Source: Candidatus Nyctobacter psychrophilus | GTDB taxonomy: Bacteria; Vulcanimicrobiota; Vulcanimicrobiia; Vulcanimicrobiales; Vulcanimicrobiaceae | Assembly: GCA_014305025.1 (NCBI GenBank) | Contig: JACRTY010000004.1 | Span: forward strand, 1-64,000 | Reading direction: 5' to 3' | Length of the DNA: 64,000 nt | Program-made: the position numbers and the translations under genes | Shown here: piece by piece, positions 8,697-18,100 of the stretch | How the letters are laid out: every line of letters starts with the position of its first letter | Position numbering within the stretch: position 1 is the first letter of the stretch | Notes under the pieces: model-generated | What the model was told of the DNA's origin: nothing | Seen by the model: only the letters and a program-made list of their open reading frames with translations | The model's database searches: none

Positions 8697-9293
8697 GTGG
8701 ACGCGCAGTTCGACCGTCTTCACGAGGCGATTTCCGCGAGTCAGGCGTACTGCGCGGCCATGCACGCATGCAGCCCGACGCTGCCGCCTTGGTTACATCC
8801 GGCAAGCGTCGTTGACCGTAGCGACCTGGAACGGTTCGCCGCTGAAATGCACGTCGGCGCCGATGAAACGTTTGTCGATTTCGGTTGCGGAAACGGCGCC
8901 GCCGGCCTCTGGATTGCCGAACGAACCGGCGCCTCGCTGATCGGAGTAGACGTTTCGCGGGCCGCTATCGCGGCTGCGAAGACTATTGCTCGGCGACGAC
9001 GATTGAGCTCGAGAAGCCGGTTCATCGTCGCCGACGCCGCGGCGACGGGATTGCCCGGAGGCAATGCCGATGCTCTTATGAGTCTCGATGTCCTCATGTT
9101 CATGGAGCCGCGTGCGGCGGTGCGTGAGATGCGCCGCCTCCTCAAACCGCAGGGCATCGCCGTAATGCGAACGGTGGAATCGCTCGCCGAGCCTTTTCTC
9201 CCCACATTAGTGCGCGATTATCGCCCAATCTTTAGAGACGAGCAGTTTACGATCGTTCATGATGAGCATCTCCCCGATCATCGCGGCCCATGA
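8697..9293 (+). CDS. class I SAM methyltransferase, N-terminal part
   Basis: A SAM-dependent methyltransferase with motif I FVDFGCGNGAAGLW near residue 50, an acidic GVDVS at the end of strand 2, VADAAATGLPGG (motif II region) and SLDVLMFMEP. The frame stops at 9293 after ...PDHRGP, shorter than the usual 240-260 residues. The next frame (9290-9451) encodes what looks like the missing C-terminus. I chose the GTG at 8697, which follows AAAAGGAG by 4 bases; the GTG at 8679 is the alternative. Substrate unknown. Confidence 0.75.
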   Translation: MDAQFDRLHEAISASQAYCAAMHACSPTLPPWLHPASVVDRSDLERFAAEMHVGADETFVDFGCGNGAAGLWIAERTGASLIGVDVSRAAIAAAKTIARRRRLSSRSRFIVADAAATGLPGGNADALMSLDVLMFMEPRAAVREMRRLLKPQGIAVMRTVESLAEPFLPTLVRDYRPIFRDEQFTIVHDEHLPDHRGP

Positions 9294-9451
9294 GCGACTT
9301 TTACGCTGCGTTGGTTCAACGCGCCGATACGTTGTACGCCGAGCTTGGCTCGGGAGCCGATATTTTGCTGGATGAGGCACGCGCGGGGCTTGGAAGGGCG
9401 CTGTTGTCGCCGCCCCGGGTGCGCGACATCTATCTGGTCGCACAGCGCTGA
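9290..9451 (+). CDS. C-terminal piece of the preceding methyltransferase
   Basis: A 53-residue frame beginning at an ATG that overlaps the previous stop as ATGA (MSDFYAALVQRADTLYAELG ... VRDIYLVAQR). The sequence fits the end of class I methyltransferases, where an EARAGL helix is followed by a final strand such as RDI.LVArR. Joined to the previous product it gives a protein of normal length. So this is either a recent frameshift that broke one gene, a sequencing error, or a two-piece enzyme made by coupled translation. Confidence 0.6.
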   Translation: MSDFYAALVQRADTLYAELGSGADILLDEARAGLGRALLSPPRVRDIYLVAQR

Positions 9452-9636
9452 GGGCACCGCTCAATGATTGTATTGGGATGCGGCTCGCGCGTTTCAGTGA
9501 GGGCCCCGGAACGGTGGACGAAGCCGCTCGAGCCGCCAGGTGGAGCACGACGAACGTTCAGAACGAGATGGTCCTCAACATCACGTAGACGCTCGACGCA
9601 GGTACGGCGGGGAATCAGCGCGCGTCTGAGCGATGA

Positions 9637-9993
9637 TTACGCCGGCGTATTCTGATCGTAGAACAGTTTCCAGGCACCATCGTCATATGTGAAGAGAAGC
9701 GAGAGGAGGAAGCGGCGCTGGGATGCACCCTCGCGATAGTCGACGTCGCAGAGCGCGAAGCCGAGCGTCTCCGACGCACGCATGAGAACGATGTGCGGGT
9801 CGAACGTCCAGCGCGCCTCGCTCGCGAACCAGGCTCGATGAGCGGCGACGATGGCATCGTAGCCAACCGTCGCCGTTCCGTCGGGCGCGATGGCGCGAGC
9901 ATCGGGGTTGCGGCTTATCGTGGCTGCGAAGCGTTCGATGTTGCGGGCGTCGATCGCCGCCAGATGCGCGCGCAGGCCATCTTGGAACTCCAT
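9637..9993 (-). CDS. NTF2-like / SnoaL-like domain protein
   Basis: A 118-residue single-domain protein with the cone-like NTF2 layout: an N-terminal helix (LRAHLAAIDARNIERFAATI), the GYDAIVAAHRAWF helix, then alternating strands ending in LFTYDDGAWKLFYDQN. This resembles the DUF4440/SnoaL ketosteroid isomerase-like superfamily, whose members range from enzymes to stress-linked binding proteins. It stands 11 bp upstream-to-downstream of the MATE gene on the same strand. Specific function unknown. Confidence 0.7.
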   Translation of the reverse strand: MEFQDGLRAHLAAIDARNIERFAATISRNPDARAIAPDGTATVGYDAIVAAHRAWFASEARWTFDPHIVLMRASETLGFALCDVDYREGASQRRFLLSLLFTYDDGAWKLFYDQNTPA

Positions 9994-10004
9994 GCCCGCC
10001 GCTT

Positions 10005-11387
10005 CTACACCATTCGCCGGATCGGCTTGCGCTTCCAGAAGAGATAATAATAGGCGAGTTGCATCAGCAGCGCGGCGACGAAGGCCGATGGATAGCCGTA
10101 CCAGACGCCGTTCAGCCCGATGCGCCGTGAGAGGATGAACGCGACCGGCACTTCAACGCCCCAGATCGACAGGATGGAGAGCGCCGTGGGCCAGACGACC
10201 GTGCCGCTGGAAATCATGATCGCCGAGAGTACGCGGCCGTTGCCGTAGATGGCGTAGCTCCAGAGTGTGATGAGCAGCAGCCCGCGGGCGATGGCGACCG
10301 TTGCGGGCGCGGTGATGAAGAGGGAGATGATATTCTTATCGAACGCGTAGACGAGCGCTATCAGAGCGCCTTCGATGAGATAGTTGAGGACGACGGCGCT
10401 GCGGACGATCGCGCCGAGCCGGTCGGCCCGTCCGGCACCGATCGATTGTGCGCCGAAGATCGAGGCAGCGATGCCGATCGAGATGGCCGGAAATTGAACG
10501 TAGCTCGCCACCTGGTTGACCGCGCCGTACGCCGCGACGGCCGTCGAGCCGAACCGGTTGACGAACGACAGTACGGCGATCTCCGAGAGCGAAATCATGA
10601 CCAAATTGACGCTCGTCGGAATGCCGATCTTTGCGATCCTGCCGACGAGGTCGAGCCGTAGCCGGAGATTTCCGAGCATTTCACGATCGAAGGCGAGGGG
10701 ATGCTTCACCAGACGCAAGTAGGCCAGCAGCCCCGCGAGCGCCACCGCTGCTGCGATGATGTTGCCTACGGCAGCGCCGTTGGTCGCGAACGCCGGCAAG
10801 CCGAACCAGCCTTTGATGAAAATGGGTGTCAGCACCATCGTCAATGCGGTGCTCGCGATCAGCGCGTAAAACGGCGTACGCGTATCGCCGGTTCCGCGCA
10901 GAAACGTCGTGTACATCAAATAGAGAAAGAGAATGGGAATCGCGTAGAACGTGACGCGGGCGTAACTGGCGGAGACGGCGATGATGTCGCTCGGCGTATG
11001 CAGCGCGGCGAGCAGCTGGGGCGAGAAGGTGCCGCCGAAGAGTCCGACGACGATGCCAAGGACGATCGTCAGCGCGATGGTCGTGCCCGCGATCTGCTTG
11101 ACCTTGACGTGATCGCGCGCGCCGAACGCCTGCCCGATGAGCACGCTGCTGCCCGCGCCGAGACCGATCAAAAATGAGATGAGGAAGAAGACGATTGGAA
11201 AGATGGCAGAGACGGCCGCGAGCGACTTCACGCCGATCATGCGACCCAAGTACGCGCTGTTCGCCGTCTGTCCGAGGGCTTGCAGCACGTTGCTGAGCAT
11301 TAACGGAACCAGGAAGATCAGCAACGATTGCCACAGGGGGCGCGCCTCGTTCAGCGCGATCGAAGCCCGTTGCGGTCGAGCGCTCAT
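10005..11387 (-). CDS. MATE family multidrug exporter
   Basis: A 460-residue membrane protein with about 12 helices arranged as two MatE repeats. Each repeat begins with a P-x-x-L-x-x-x-L-Q-x-x-x-x-x-x-D/N-type segment (LVPLMLSNVLQALGQTANSAYLG near residue 25, and GIPTSVNLVMISLSEIAVLSFVN near 255). MATE proteins export organic cations or metabolites using a proton or sodium gradient. The ATG overlaps the stop of the NFACT gene as ATGA, so the two are co-translated. This link of a transporter with a ribosome-quality-control gene is probably only positional. Confidence 0.9.
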   Translation of the reverse strand: MSARPQRASIALNEARPLWQSLLIFLVPLMLSNVLQALGQTANSAYLGRMIGVKSLAAVSAIFPIVFFLISFLIGLGAGSSVLIGQAFGARDHVKVKQIAGTTIALTIVLGIVVGLFGGTFSPQLLAALHTPSDIIAVSASYARVTFYAIPILFLYLMYTTFLRGTGDTRTPFYALIASTALTMVLTPIFIKGWFGLPAFATNGAAVGNIIAAAVALAGLLAYLRLVKHPLAFDREMLGNLRLRLDLVGRIAKIGIPTSVNLVMISLSEIAVLSFVNRFGSTAVAAYGAVNQVASYVQFPAISIGIAASIFGAQSIGAGRADRLGAIVRSAVVLNYLIEGALIALVYAFDKNIISLFITAPATVAIARGLLLITLWSYAIYGNGRVLSAIMISSGTVVWPTALSILSIWGVEVPVAFILSRRIGLNGVWYGYPSAFVAALLMQLAYYYLFWKRKPIRRMV

Positions 11388-13126
11388 ACGACGACGTTCT
11401 CCGGCTTCACGAGTAACGTCCGAGCGTTGGTGTACCAGACGAGGCCCGGCGGGGCGTTCTGCTGACGCCGCACGAATCTGCGCTCGGTATAATCCACGCT
11501 AACTTTCTCGGAAGCACGCGCTTTGGAGTGAAAGGCGGCCAGCGCCGCCGCGCGGTCCAACTCGTCGGACGTGGGGGTCCGCTGCGAATCGATGTGCAGC
11601 ACGACGTGCGCACCGGGCGTCGCGCGCGCGTGGAACCAGAGATCGTGCGGCCGGGCAATGCGGAACGTCACGTCGGCGTTGCTGCGCGGGGAGCGTCCGA
11701 CGTAGACGCGCGCATCGTCGGCTAGGCGCACGCCCAAGGGGCGCCCGGCTCGCGGCGCCCCTTGGGATGCGCTTTTGTGTCGTTTGTGTCGTTCCAGACT
11801 CTCGGCAGCCAAAACGACGTCGTCAAGCGTTTCCGGCTCGGCGCGTTCGAGTTCCCAAGCAATGTGCTCCACATCGTTTTCTCGCTGCGACACCTCCGCC
11901 AGGCGGCTTTCGACATGGGCCAACTTGGCGACGGCCTTGCGATAACGCTTGAAGATGGCAGCGGCGTTGGTTTTGGCGTCGAGTTCGGGGTCTAGCGCGA
12001 TCACCGCGTCCGGATCGCTCGGCGGAACGAACGTCGTCGCTCCGGCCGGCACGTCGGCCAAATGGGCGTACAGCGCCTCACCGGCTCGGCGCAAAGTATC
12101 GCGCTGGGAGGCATCGTCACGGTCCCTTTCCAGCGCGCGCCGTTCCGCTGCCAGCGCCGTGCGGCGTTTGGCGAGGCGCGCCGCGAGGCTATCGCGACGC
12201 CTCTGAAACGCGCGCTGCGTCCGCTGCCCCGTGATGCCGTCGAGGGCGTCATGCAGCAGCGGGAGCAATGCGGGTGCGCGCGACTGGGCCAGACCGGCGT
12301 ACTGTGCCAGCGGCACGATGTGGCACTGTACGATCTGCGTACCGTCGCGATAGGCAAAAACATCCGTGTTATCGTACCGTCCTTCGGCGACCTCGTCGAC
12401 GATGTCACGCGCGCGCGACAGACACTGTTGCGCGAGCACTGAGGACTCGTCCGGTCCACGACCGGCGAACGCTGCGGTCCTTTCAAGACCGATTGCGTCC
12501 GCGATGACGGAATCGGCGATGAGCGGCGGCACGAGCGGTGATTGCGCTCGCAGCGCTCTGCGGACATGTTCGCCTGTCGCCGCTGAAGGTGCACGCAACA
12601 GGGCTCGCAACGCGTCCGTTAAACCCGGGTTGGCGGCCGCGGGCTTCGCGAGCGGCGGGGGCTCGTACCGCTCTCCGACGACGGTCGCCCGCCGCGCATT
12701 CTCGGCGTGCGTGAATTCTTTGGCAGCAGCGACGATCGTATCGTCTTTGAGCAACACGATATTGCCGAAGCGCGGTACGAGTTCGGCAACCAGCCGGTAC
12801 GCGCTGCGCACGCCGAAACGCGACCGCGCGGAACATTCGAAGGCAATGAGCCGGTCACCGCGCCGCGCACGAACGCTTTCGATGCGCAGGCCGGCCAAAG
12901 CAGCGGCGATACCGCGCGACCACCCGCTTTGCGCGGCCAGCGTCGCGTGGGGTTCGAGCGTGACGAGCGGCGTCGCGCCGAACGCGTCGATGACGAGCAA
13001 TGTATCTCCAACCTCTAAACCAAAGCGGCCGTCACCCAGACGGCCGCAGCCCCGAATCCGTTTACCCCCTAGCGCGACGTCGATCTCTACGGCGAGCCGC
13101 CGCACGATCATCCAGTCGGTGAACAC
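11384..13126 (-). CDS. NFACT family protein, Rqc2/RqcH-like
   Basis: A 580-residue member of the NFACT (RqcH/FbpA/Rqc2) family. Known members bind split 50S subunits that carry stalled nascent chains and add C-terminal tails. The N-terminal NFACT-N domain begins TDWMIVRRLAVEID; a central coiled coil runs about residues 310-430; the C-terminal NFACT-R domain starts near LGVRLADDARVYVGRS and contains DLWFHARATPGAHVVL near residue 510. The linker before NFACT-R is encoded by a perfect 13-bp hairpin (11733-11766). The start is ATG at 13126 and the gene leads the MATE gene. Confidence 0.85.
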   Translation of the reverse strand: MFTDWMIVRRLAVEIDVALGGKRIRGCGRLGDGRFGLEVGDTLLVIDAFGATPLVTLEPHATLAAQSGWSRGIAAALAGLRIESVRARRGDRLIAFECSARSRFGVRSAYRLVAELVPRFGNIVLLKDDTIVAAAKEFTHAENARRATVVGERYEPPPLAKPAAANPGLTDALRALLRAPSAATGEHVRRALRAQSPLVPPLIADSVIADAIGLERTAAFAGRGPDESSVLAQQCLSRARDIVDEVAEGRYDNTDVFAYRDGTQIVQCHIVPLAQYAGLAQSRAPALLPLLHDALDGITGQRTQRAFQRRRDSLAARLAKRRTALAAERRALERDRDDASQRDTLRRAGEALYAHLADVPAGATTFVPPSDPDAVIALDPELDAKTNAAAIFKRYRKAVAKLAHVESRLAEVSQRENDVEHIAWELERAEPETLDDVVLAAESLERHKRHKSASQGAPRAGRPLGVRLADDARVYVGRSPRSNADVTFRIARPHDLWFHARATPGAHVVLHIDSQRTPTSDELDRAAALAAFHSKARASEKVSVDYTERRFVRRQQNAPPGLVWYTNARTLLVKPENVVV

Positions 13127-13181
13127 CGCGCGCTCTTCGCAAGCCGGCGCGCGAAGCCCGGCCGGCGCATTCTTTCTTTAG

Positions 13182-13457
13182 GGAGCAATCGAGGTCGTGA
13201 CGCGCTATTAGGCCAAGGAGCTCGGCGCACGCGGCATCGCCGCGAACACCGTGGCGCCGGGCGAAATTGCGACGGACTTCTCCGGCGGGATGGTCCACGA
13301 CAACCCGCACGTCAACGAGCGCGTGGCGAGCGTCACCGCGCTCGGTCGCGCCGGCGAGTTCGACGACATCGGCCCGATGAGCGCCCCCCTGCTGTCAGAG
13401 GACAACCGCTGGATCAACGCGCAGCGGATCGAAGTCTCGGGCGGCATGATGGTCTGA
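13182..13457 (+). pseudogene. short-chain dehydrogenase remnant
   Basis: The C-terminal third of an SDR oxidoreductase without its Rossmann half. From 13182 the frame reads GAIEVVTRY, then TAG at 13209, then AKELGARGIAANTVAPGEI and, further on, the SDR C-terminal pattern ending INAQRIEVSGGMMV. The TAG replaces a leucine codon in the usual TRYLAKELG. An in-frame stop lies just upstream, so no intact start exists. The following 13458-13733 stretch contains no gene I can recognise and may be more debris. Confidence 0.8.
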
Positions 13458-13733
13458 CGGATACTTTCCACGCGCCCGGCGATGTCGAAATAACGAAGCT
13501 CGTCGAAGTCGAATTCAGTCCAAACGAGACCACGGGCAAGCCGTATCGCGCGCATGCGGTTCAAGCCATCGATTGCATCGCAACCTTGCCGAGTTCCCGC
13601 TTGTTGCAGCGCGGTGCGTCATCGTCGGAGAAGTATGTGCACCCGATTCGCCGGAGTGATTCCCCCCACCGTCGCCAAATTGCGAAGCTGCGCGGACGCG
13701 CCGGCGAGAAGGGCGCCCCCCGCAGGGATCGGG

Positions 13734-14633
13734 TCAAGAGGCGGCTCTTTGCCGTTGAGTATCTCGACCGATTGCGTCAAGACCGGCCATCAATTCGGCG
13801 GGGAGCTGTAGCGTTGCTGCCGCGAGATTCTCGTGAAGATGGGCGACCGAAGATGTACCGGGGATCAGAAGCATGTTCGGCGAGCGTTCAAGTAACCAAG
13901 CCAGCGCGACCTGCATCGGCGTTACGCCCAATGACGCTGCCGCTGCGTCGAGCGCGGAAGCCTGTAACGGACTGAATCCGCCCAGCGGAAAGAACGGCAC
14001 GTATGCTATGCCCTGCTTTGCGACGTCGTTGATGAAGTCGTCGTCGTTTCGGTGCGCGATGTTGTACAGGTTTTGCACGCAGACAATTTCCGAAATTGTC
14101 TGTGCCTCCTCCAGTTGCTCGGGATTGACGTTGCTGATGCCGAGATGACGAATGAACCCCTGACTCTTGAGCTCGGCAAGCACGGTGAGCGGTGCCGAGA
14201 TCGATCCGTCCGCCGGTCCCATCATTCCCCCGACCCGCAAATTGACGACATCGAGCCGGTCGAGTCCGAGGTTCCGCAGGTTGTCATGAACGGCGTCGAT
14301 CAGTTCTTGACGCGCAAGCGCAGGAATCCAAGATTTGTCCGCTTCCCGGCGAGCACCCACCTTAGTGACGATGACGAGGTCTTGCGGATAGGGGTGAAGC
14401 GCCTTTTTGATGATCTGATTCGTCACGTGCGGACCATAGTAATCGCTGGTATCGATATGGTTCACGCCTGACGCGACGGCCTCGCGCAGGACGGCAATAG
14501 CACGCTCAACGTCAGACGGCGGCCCCCACACCTGCGGACCGGCAAGTTGCATCGCACCATAGCCCATTCGGTTCAAGGTCAGCGAATTGCCGAGCAGCGT
14601 GAACGTGCCGCCAAGGCTTTCATGTCGTGTCAT
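13734..14633 (-). CDS. aldo/keto reductase
   Basis: A 299-residue NADPH-dependent aldo/keto reductase with the family landmarks: GYGAMQLAGP near residue 25, the catalytic Asp-Tyr pair in HIDTSDYYGP near 60, catalytic Lys in VTKVGARREADKSW, and HLGISNVNPEQLEE near 170. The normal TIM-barrel length is retained. It stands alone between two pseudogene remnants, in a stretch that seems to be eroding, but the gene itself is intact. Substrate cannot be predicted. Confidence 0.9.
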   Translation of the reverse strand: MTRHESLGGTFTLLGNSLTLNRMGYGAMQLAGPQVWGPPSDVERAIAVLREAVASGVNHIDTSDYYGPHVTNQIIKKALHPYPQDLVIVTKVGARREADKSWIPALARQELIDAVHDNLRNLGLDRLDVVNLRVGGMMGPADGSISAPLTVLAELKSQGFIRHLGISNVNPEQLEEAQTISEIVCVQNLYNIAHRNDDDFINDVAKQGIAYVPFFPLGGFSPLQASALDAAAASLGVTPMQVALAWLLERSPNMLLIPGTSSVAHLHENLAAATLQLPAELMAGLDAIGRDTQRQRAAS

Positions 14634-14743
14634 CCTCTTGCTCCTCGTGCCGCTAGTGTTCCATCACGTCGGGGGTCCTGGAAGTCGCCGGGGCTCTGCG
14701 GCGTGCCGCTCCAGGCGGGGATCGCGCTAACGCTTCGCGTGTG

Positions 14744-14970
14744 CTAGTGCGCCTCAACACCCTCGGCATCGTAGTCCTGCCCATACCCCGGAGAGCCGGG
14801 CTGCTCCGCCCAATTGATCGAGGCTGCCGGGCGTCGACAGGATCGAAGCGGAGTTCGTCAACGAGCTGCATGACGACGTCGTTGGCAGCGGGATCGTCGC
14901 CTGCGACCGGCAACGCGACGCGGTCCTTTGCGCCCTGACGACCGGAGACCGTCGCCTTCCTCGGCTTCAC
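14744..14970 (-). pseudogene. remnant of F420-dependent NADP reductase-like gene
   Basis: A degraded C-terminus of a COG2085-type NAD(P)-binding oxidoreductase (NADPH:F420 reductase-like). One frame reads RVALPVAGDDPAANDVV and ...DELRFDPVDA. After a frameshift the family pattern GSLD is followed by another shift into NWAEQPGSPGYGQDYDAEGV, ending at the stop 14744-14746. The corresponding intact family pattern is PVDAGSL..SWRQQPGTP.Y..DYDA. At least two frame breaks and a missing N-terminal domain make it inactive. The 150 bp between this and the TamB gene show nothing else. Confidence 0.8.
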
Positions 14971-15121
14971 GCACTATTGTGGCGCGACCCGGGCGGCAAG
15001 TTGGCAGGATATCTTCCGGAAGAGCCCTTTGCCGGAAAGCGGCACGGATGGGATGTGTCAGGGCGAAAATCAGTAATGGTTGAACAACTGACGGCGGCCA
15101 GCAATGCCCGTCCCTAGCGGG

Positions 15122-18100
15122 CTAAAATTTCCGTTGTAAAGAGAAGGAAATGCCCTGATCCCCGTTCGCCGGCTCGGCTGCGGCAACAGCGTAGTTCGTC
15201 GTTCCGAACGCGACCGGTTGGATACCGAACTTGTTGGCGCCGGGTTGGGTAAAGAACGTCAACTGCGCCGCAGTCGTGTTCTGCTTGTTGGAAAAGTTCA
15301 GACCGACGCTCTGGCGGGGCGGGTAGTTGAACGACTCGGCGAACACGAAATTGACGTTGCCGAACAGCTTGCGCGTCGCGCCGATGTTGACCCCGCTGCC
15401 GGGCAGATAATTGAAGGCCAAATCCGAGAAACCGAGCGCGCCGCCGATCTGCGAGCTGAACGGCTCGAAGATGTTTTGGGTGAGCAGCGTCCCGAGTTCG
15501 CCTTGCGCCGCAGCTTGGAACGGATTCTGGCCTCCGCCGCCTTGAGCCGTCTGAGCAACGCCGTTGATGGCGCCGAGCGCCTGCGCACCGACCAATAGCC
15601 CGAGAATCTGTTCGCGCGAATACGCCGGATTCGAGGCGAGCGCGATGTTGAGCTGCGTCGCCGGGCCCGTGATCGTCAAGGCGACGTCGGTCGGTGGATT
15701 GGGCACCGTCGTGGTCGCGTTGATATCGACCGTCGGAATCACGCCGTCGCTTGGATCGAAGCTGATCGTGCTGCCGTCGGCGACCCTGAAATTGCGATAG
15801 AAGTTGAACGTACCGCCGCCCACGGTCGTGAGATCGCCTGCAAGTTGCGGCGCAGCCAGCGTTCCGCCGACGTGCAGTTCGCCGGTTGCACCGATATCGA
15901 CCGGGCCGCCTTGCACGCGTACGTCCCGGTCGACCGCAACGTTGAGATCGAGCGCGAGCGGCAACGGCGGCGCCGCCGGCGTTGTGGGCGCCTTGGGATT
16001 AAACACGGCCGAAAGCGGGATGCGCGTCGAACTGAACGCGACGTTGCCGCCCAACTGGAGCGGAGCGCTGACCTTGCGAGTGATGTCGAGCGCACCGTTC
16101 ACCCGGCCGCGGAAGAAGGCCGGCGCATCGAGGACCGGATTGTTGAGCGCGACGTGCAGCCGGCCGGTCAGGTCATGTGCCGGCCGCCGCAGGCTGGGAA
16201 CCGATGCGTTACCGCTCGCCACAATCGTCCCGCCGCCGATAGTGGCCTGCGTATCGTGCAGCGTAGCGGTGTTTTTGGCGAAGGTCAACTGCGCGACGAC
16301 GTCGTTCGCCTTCGATTTGAGCTGCGGGCCGACGAACGAGCCTTTCGTCAGCGCGAGCGTCCCGCCCAAAGCGGGGTTCGCGAGCGTACCGCCGAGTAAC
16401 ACGCCGCCGTCGAGCGTGCCGGCTGCTTCCGTACCCTTGGGAAAAAGCGTGGCGAACTGCGCCAGATCGACGCCGTGCGCGGCCAGCGTGAAGGCCAGCG
16501 GAGCGTTGGGCGCGATCGTGGGACGCCGTCCGGTCGTCAGCGGCACGTCGCCGCTCGCCGTGATGATGCCGCCGTTGAGAAGCGCGCTGGCGTCCTGTAG
16601 GCTGACGCGCGAGCGCGTGATCGCGACGTCGGCATGGGCGTGCGGCAACGTATAGCGTGCGTAGCGAATGCGATCGGCATCGAGCGTGTCGTGCACGCGC
16701 GGCTGCTGCGGCGTGCCGGTGACATGCAAGGTCGTCGCAAGCGCGCCCGATGCGTCGTACGTCTTGCCGGTCAAGGTGTGCGCGAGCGCGCCGACGTCGC
16801 CACTCTGCGCCGTCAACGTCAGCCCGAGCGGCGCGCGCGGCCGAAGGCCGACGGAACCCGATAGTCCGGCGTGCAGATTATCGATCGCGAGGACGGCACT
16901 GGAGATGGTGGCGACGCGATGGGCAGCGTGCGCGTCGATCGTCGCGGTACGAATCGGAATGCGGCCGACAAGACCGCCGAAAAGTGCCGCGTGCGCGCTA
17001 CCGGCCACGTTAGGATACGTGCCGGCGATGTGGGCGTTTGCATCGATTTTCCCGGCAACGGGGGCTTGATAGCCGGCAGCCGGAAGCCAGACGGCGAGGT
17101 CGACGCCTTGCGCGCGCGTCGTCAGTGCCAGCGCCGTGCGGTGCAAGGCGTCGCGCAGCGGCTGACGCGCGGGCAGCGTTACGTCGCCGCCCGCGGAAAT
17201 CCGGCCCGCAGTACTGCCCAGCGCAAGCGCGGTGTGAATGGTGCGGCCGGTCGTTGCCGCATCGGCCCGCGCATCGCCCAACTCGAAACGCCGAAAACGC
17301 GTGCCGCTCAAACGCAGCCGCCCATCGAGCGCGAGCCGATCGGGCGCATGCTGCACGGCAACGGCGACGCTGCCGTGGCCGCCCAGCGTATCGCCGTAGT
17401 TGAAGTAGTCGTTGAAGTCGGTCAGCTCGAGATGCGGGGCACGCAGCGAAAGGCTCTGCGCGCGTCTCGAGAAGTCGCCGTCGAAGCCGATCACGGACGA
17501 ACCCACCGTCACGCTACCGCCGCGCGCGCGCACGTCTTGCGCATCACCCGAGAGCGTAACGGTTGCGTCGCGGTATGCCAGGCCGTTGAGCGAGCCTTCC
17601 GGGATCGTAAAGCGACCGGATACGGACGGCGACAGACCACGCCCGCTTACCTGCACGTCCGCGTCGAGCGAACCTTGGGGATAGTGCGGCGCGTGGAAAA
17701 GTTGCGCGAAGGTTCCGATGTCGGCCTCGTCGACGTCGGCGGCAAGGACGTACCGTGCATTTTTTGGATTGCCGCGCACCCCGTGGATCGTGCCGTCCAG
17801 CGTGCCGACCGCGGGCCCCGCGACGAGGCTGCCGCCGCGCAAATGCAGCGTATCGTCCGCCAAATGGAGTGCCGTACCGGCATCGATCGCGAAGCGTCCC
17901 AGTCGCGAGTTGGTGGAGCGAACGTCGCTGGCCGCGACACCCGCATCGACGACCGGCGCGCTCGCCGTTCCGCCGACGCGGGCGATCGCACTCAGATTCC
18001 CGGCTTGAACCGGTAACCCCGCGCGACGTAACGCGGCCAGGTCGATGTTGCCGGCGGAAACGTCGAGGGTGCCGCCGCCCCCGAAACTGCCCTGCGCCAC

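Noticed and set aside
11384-13126. Fibronectin-binding adhesin, as NFACT proteins are sometimes annotated
   Set aside because: No signal peptide; the NFACT-N and NFACT-R domains point to the ribosome quality-control role.
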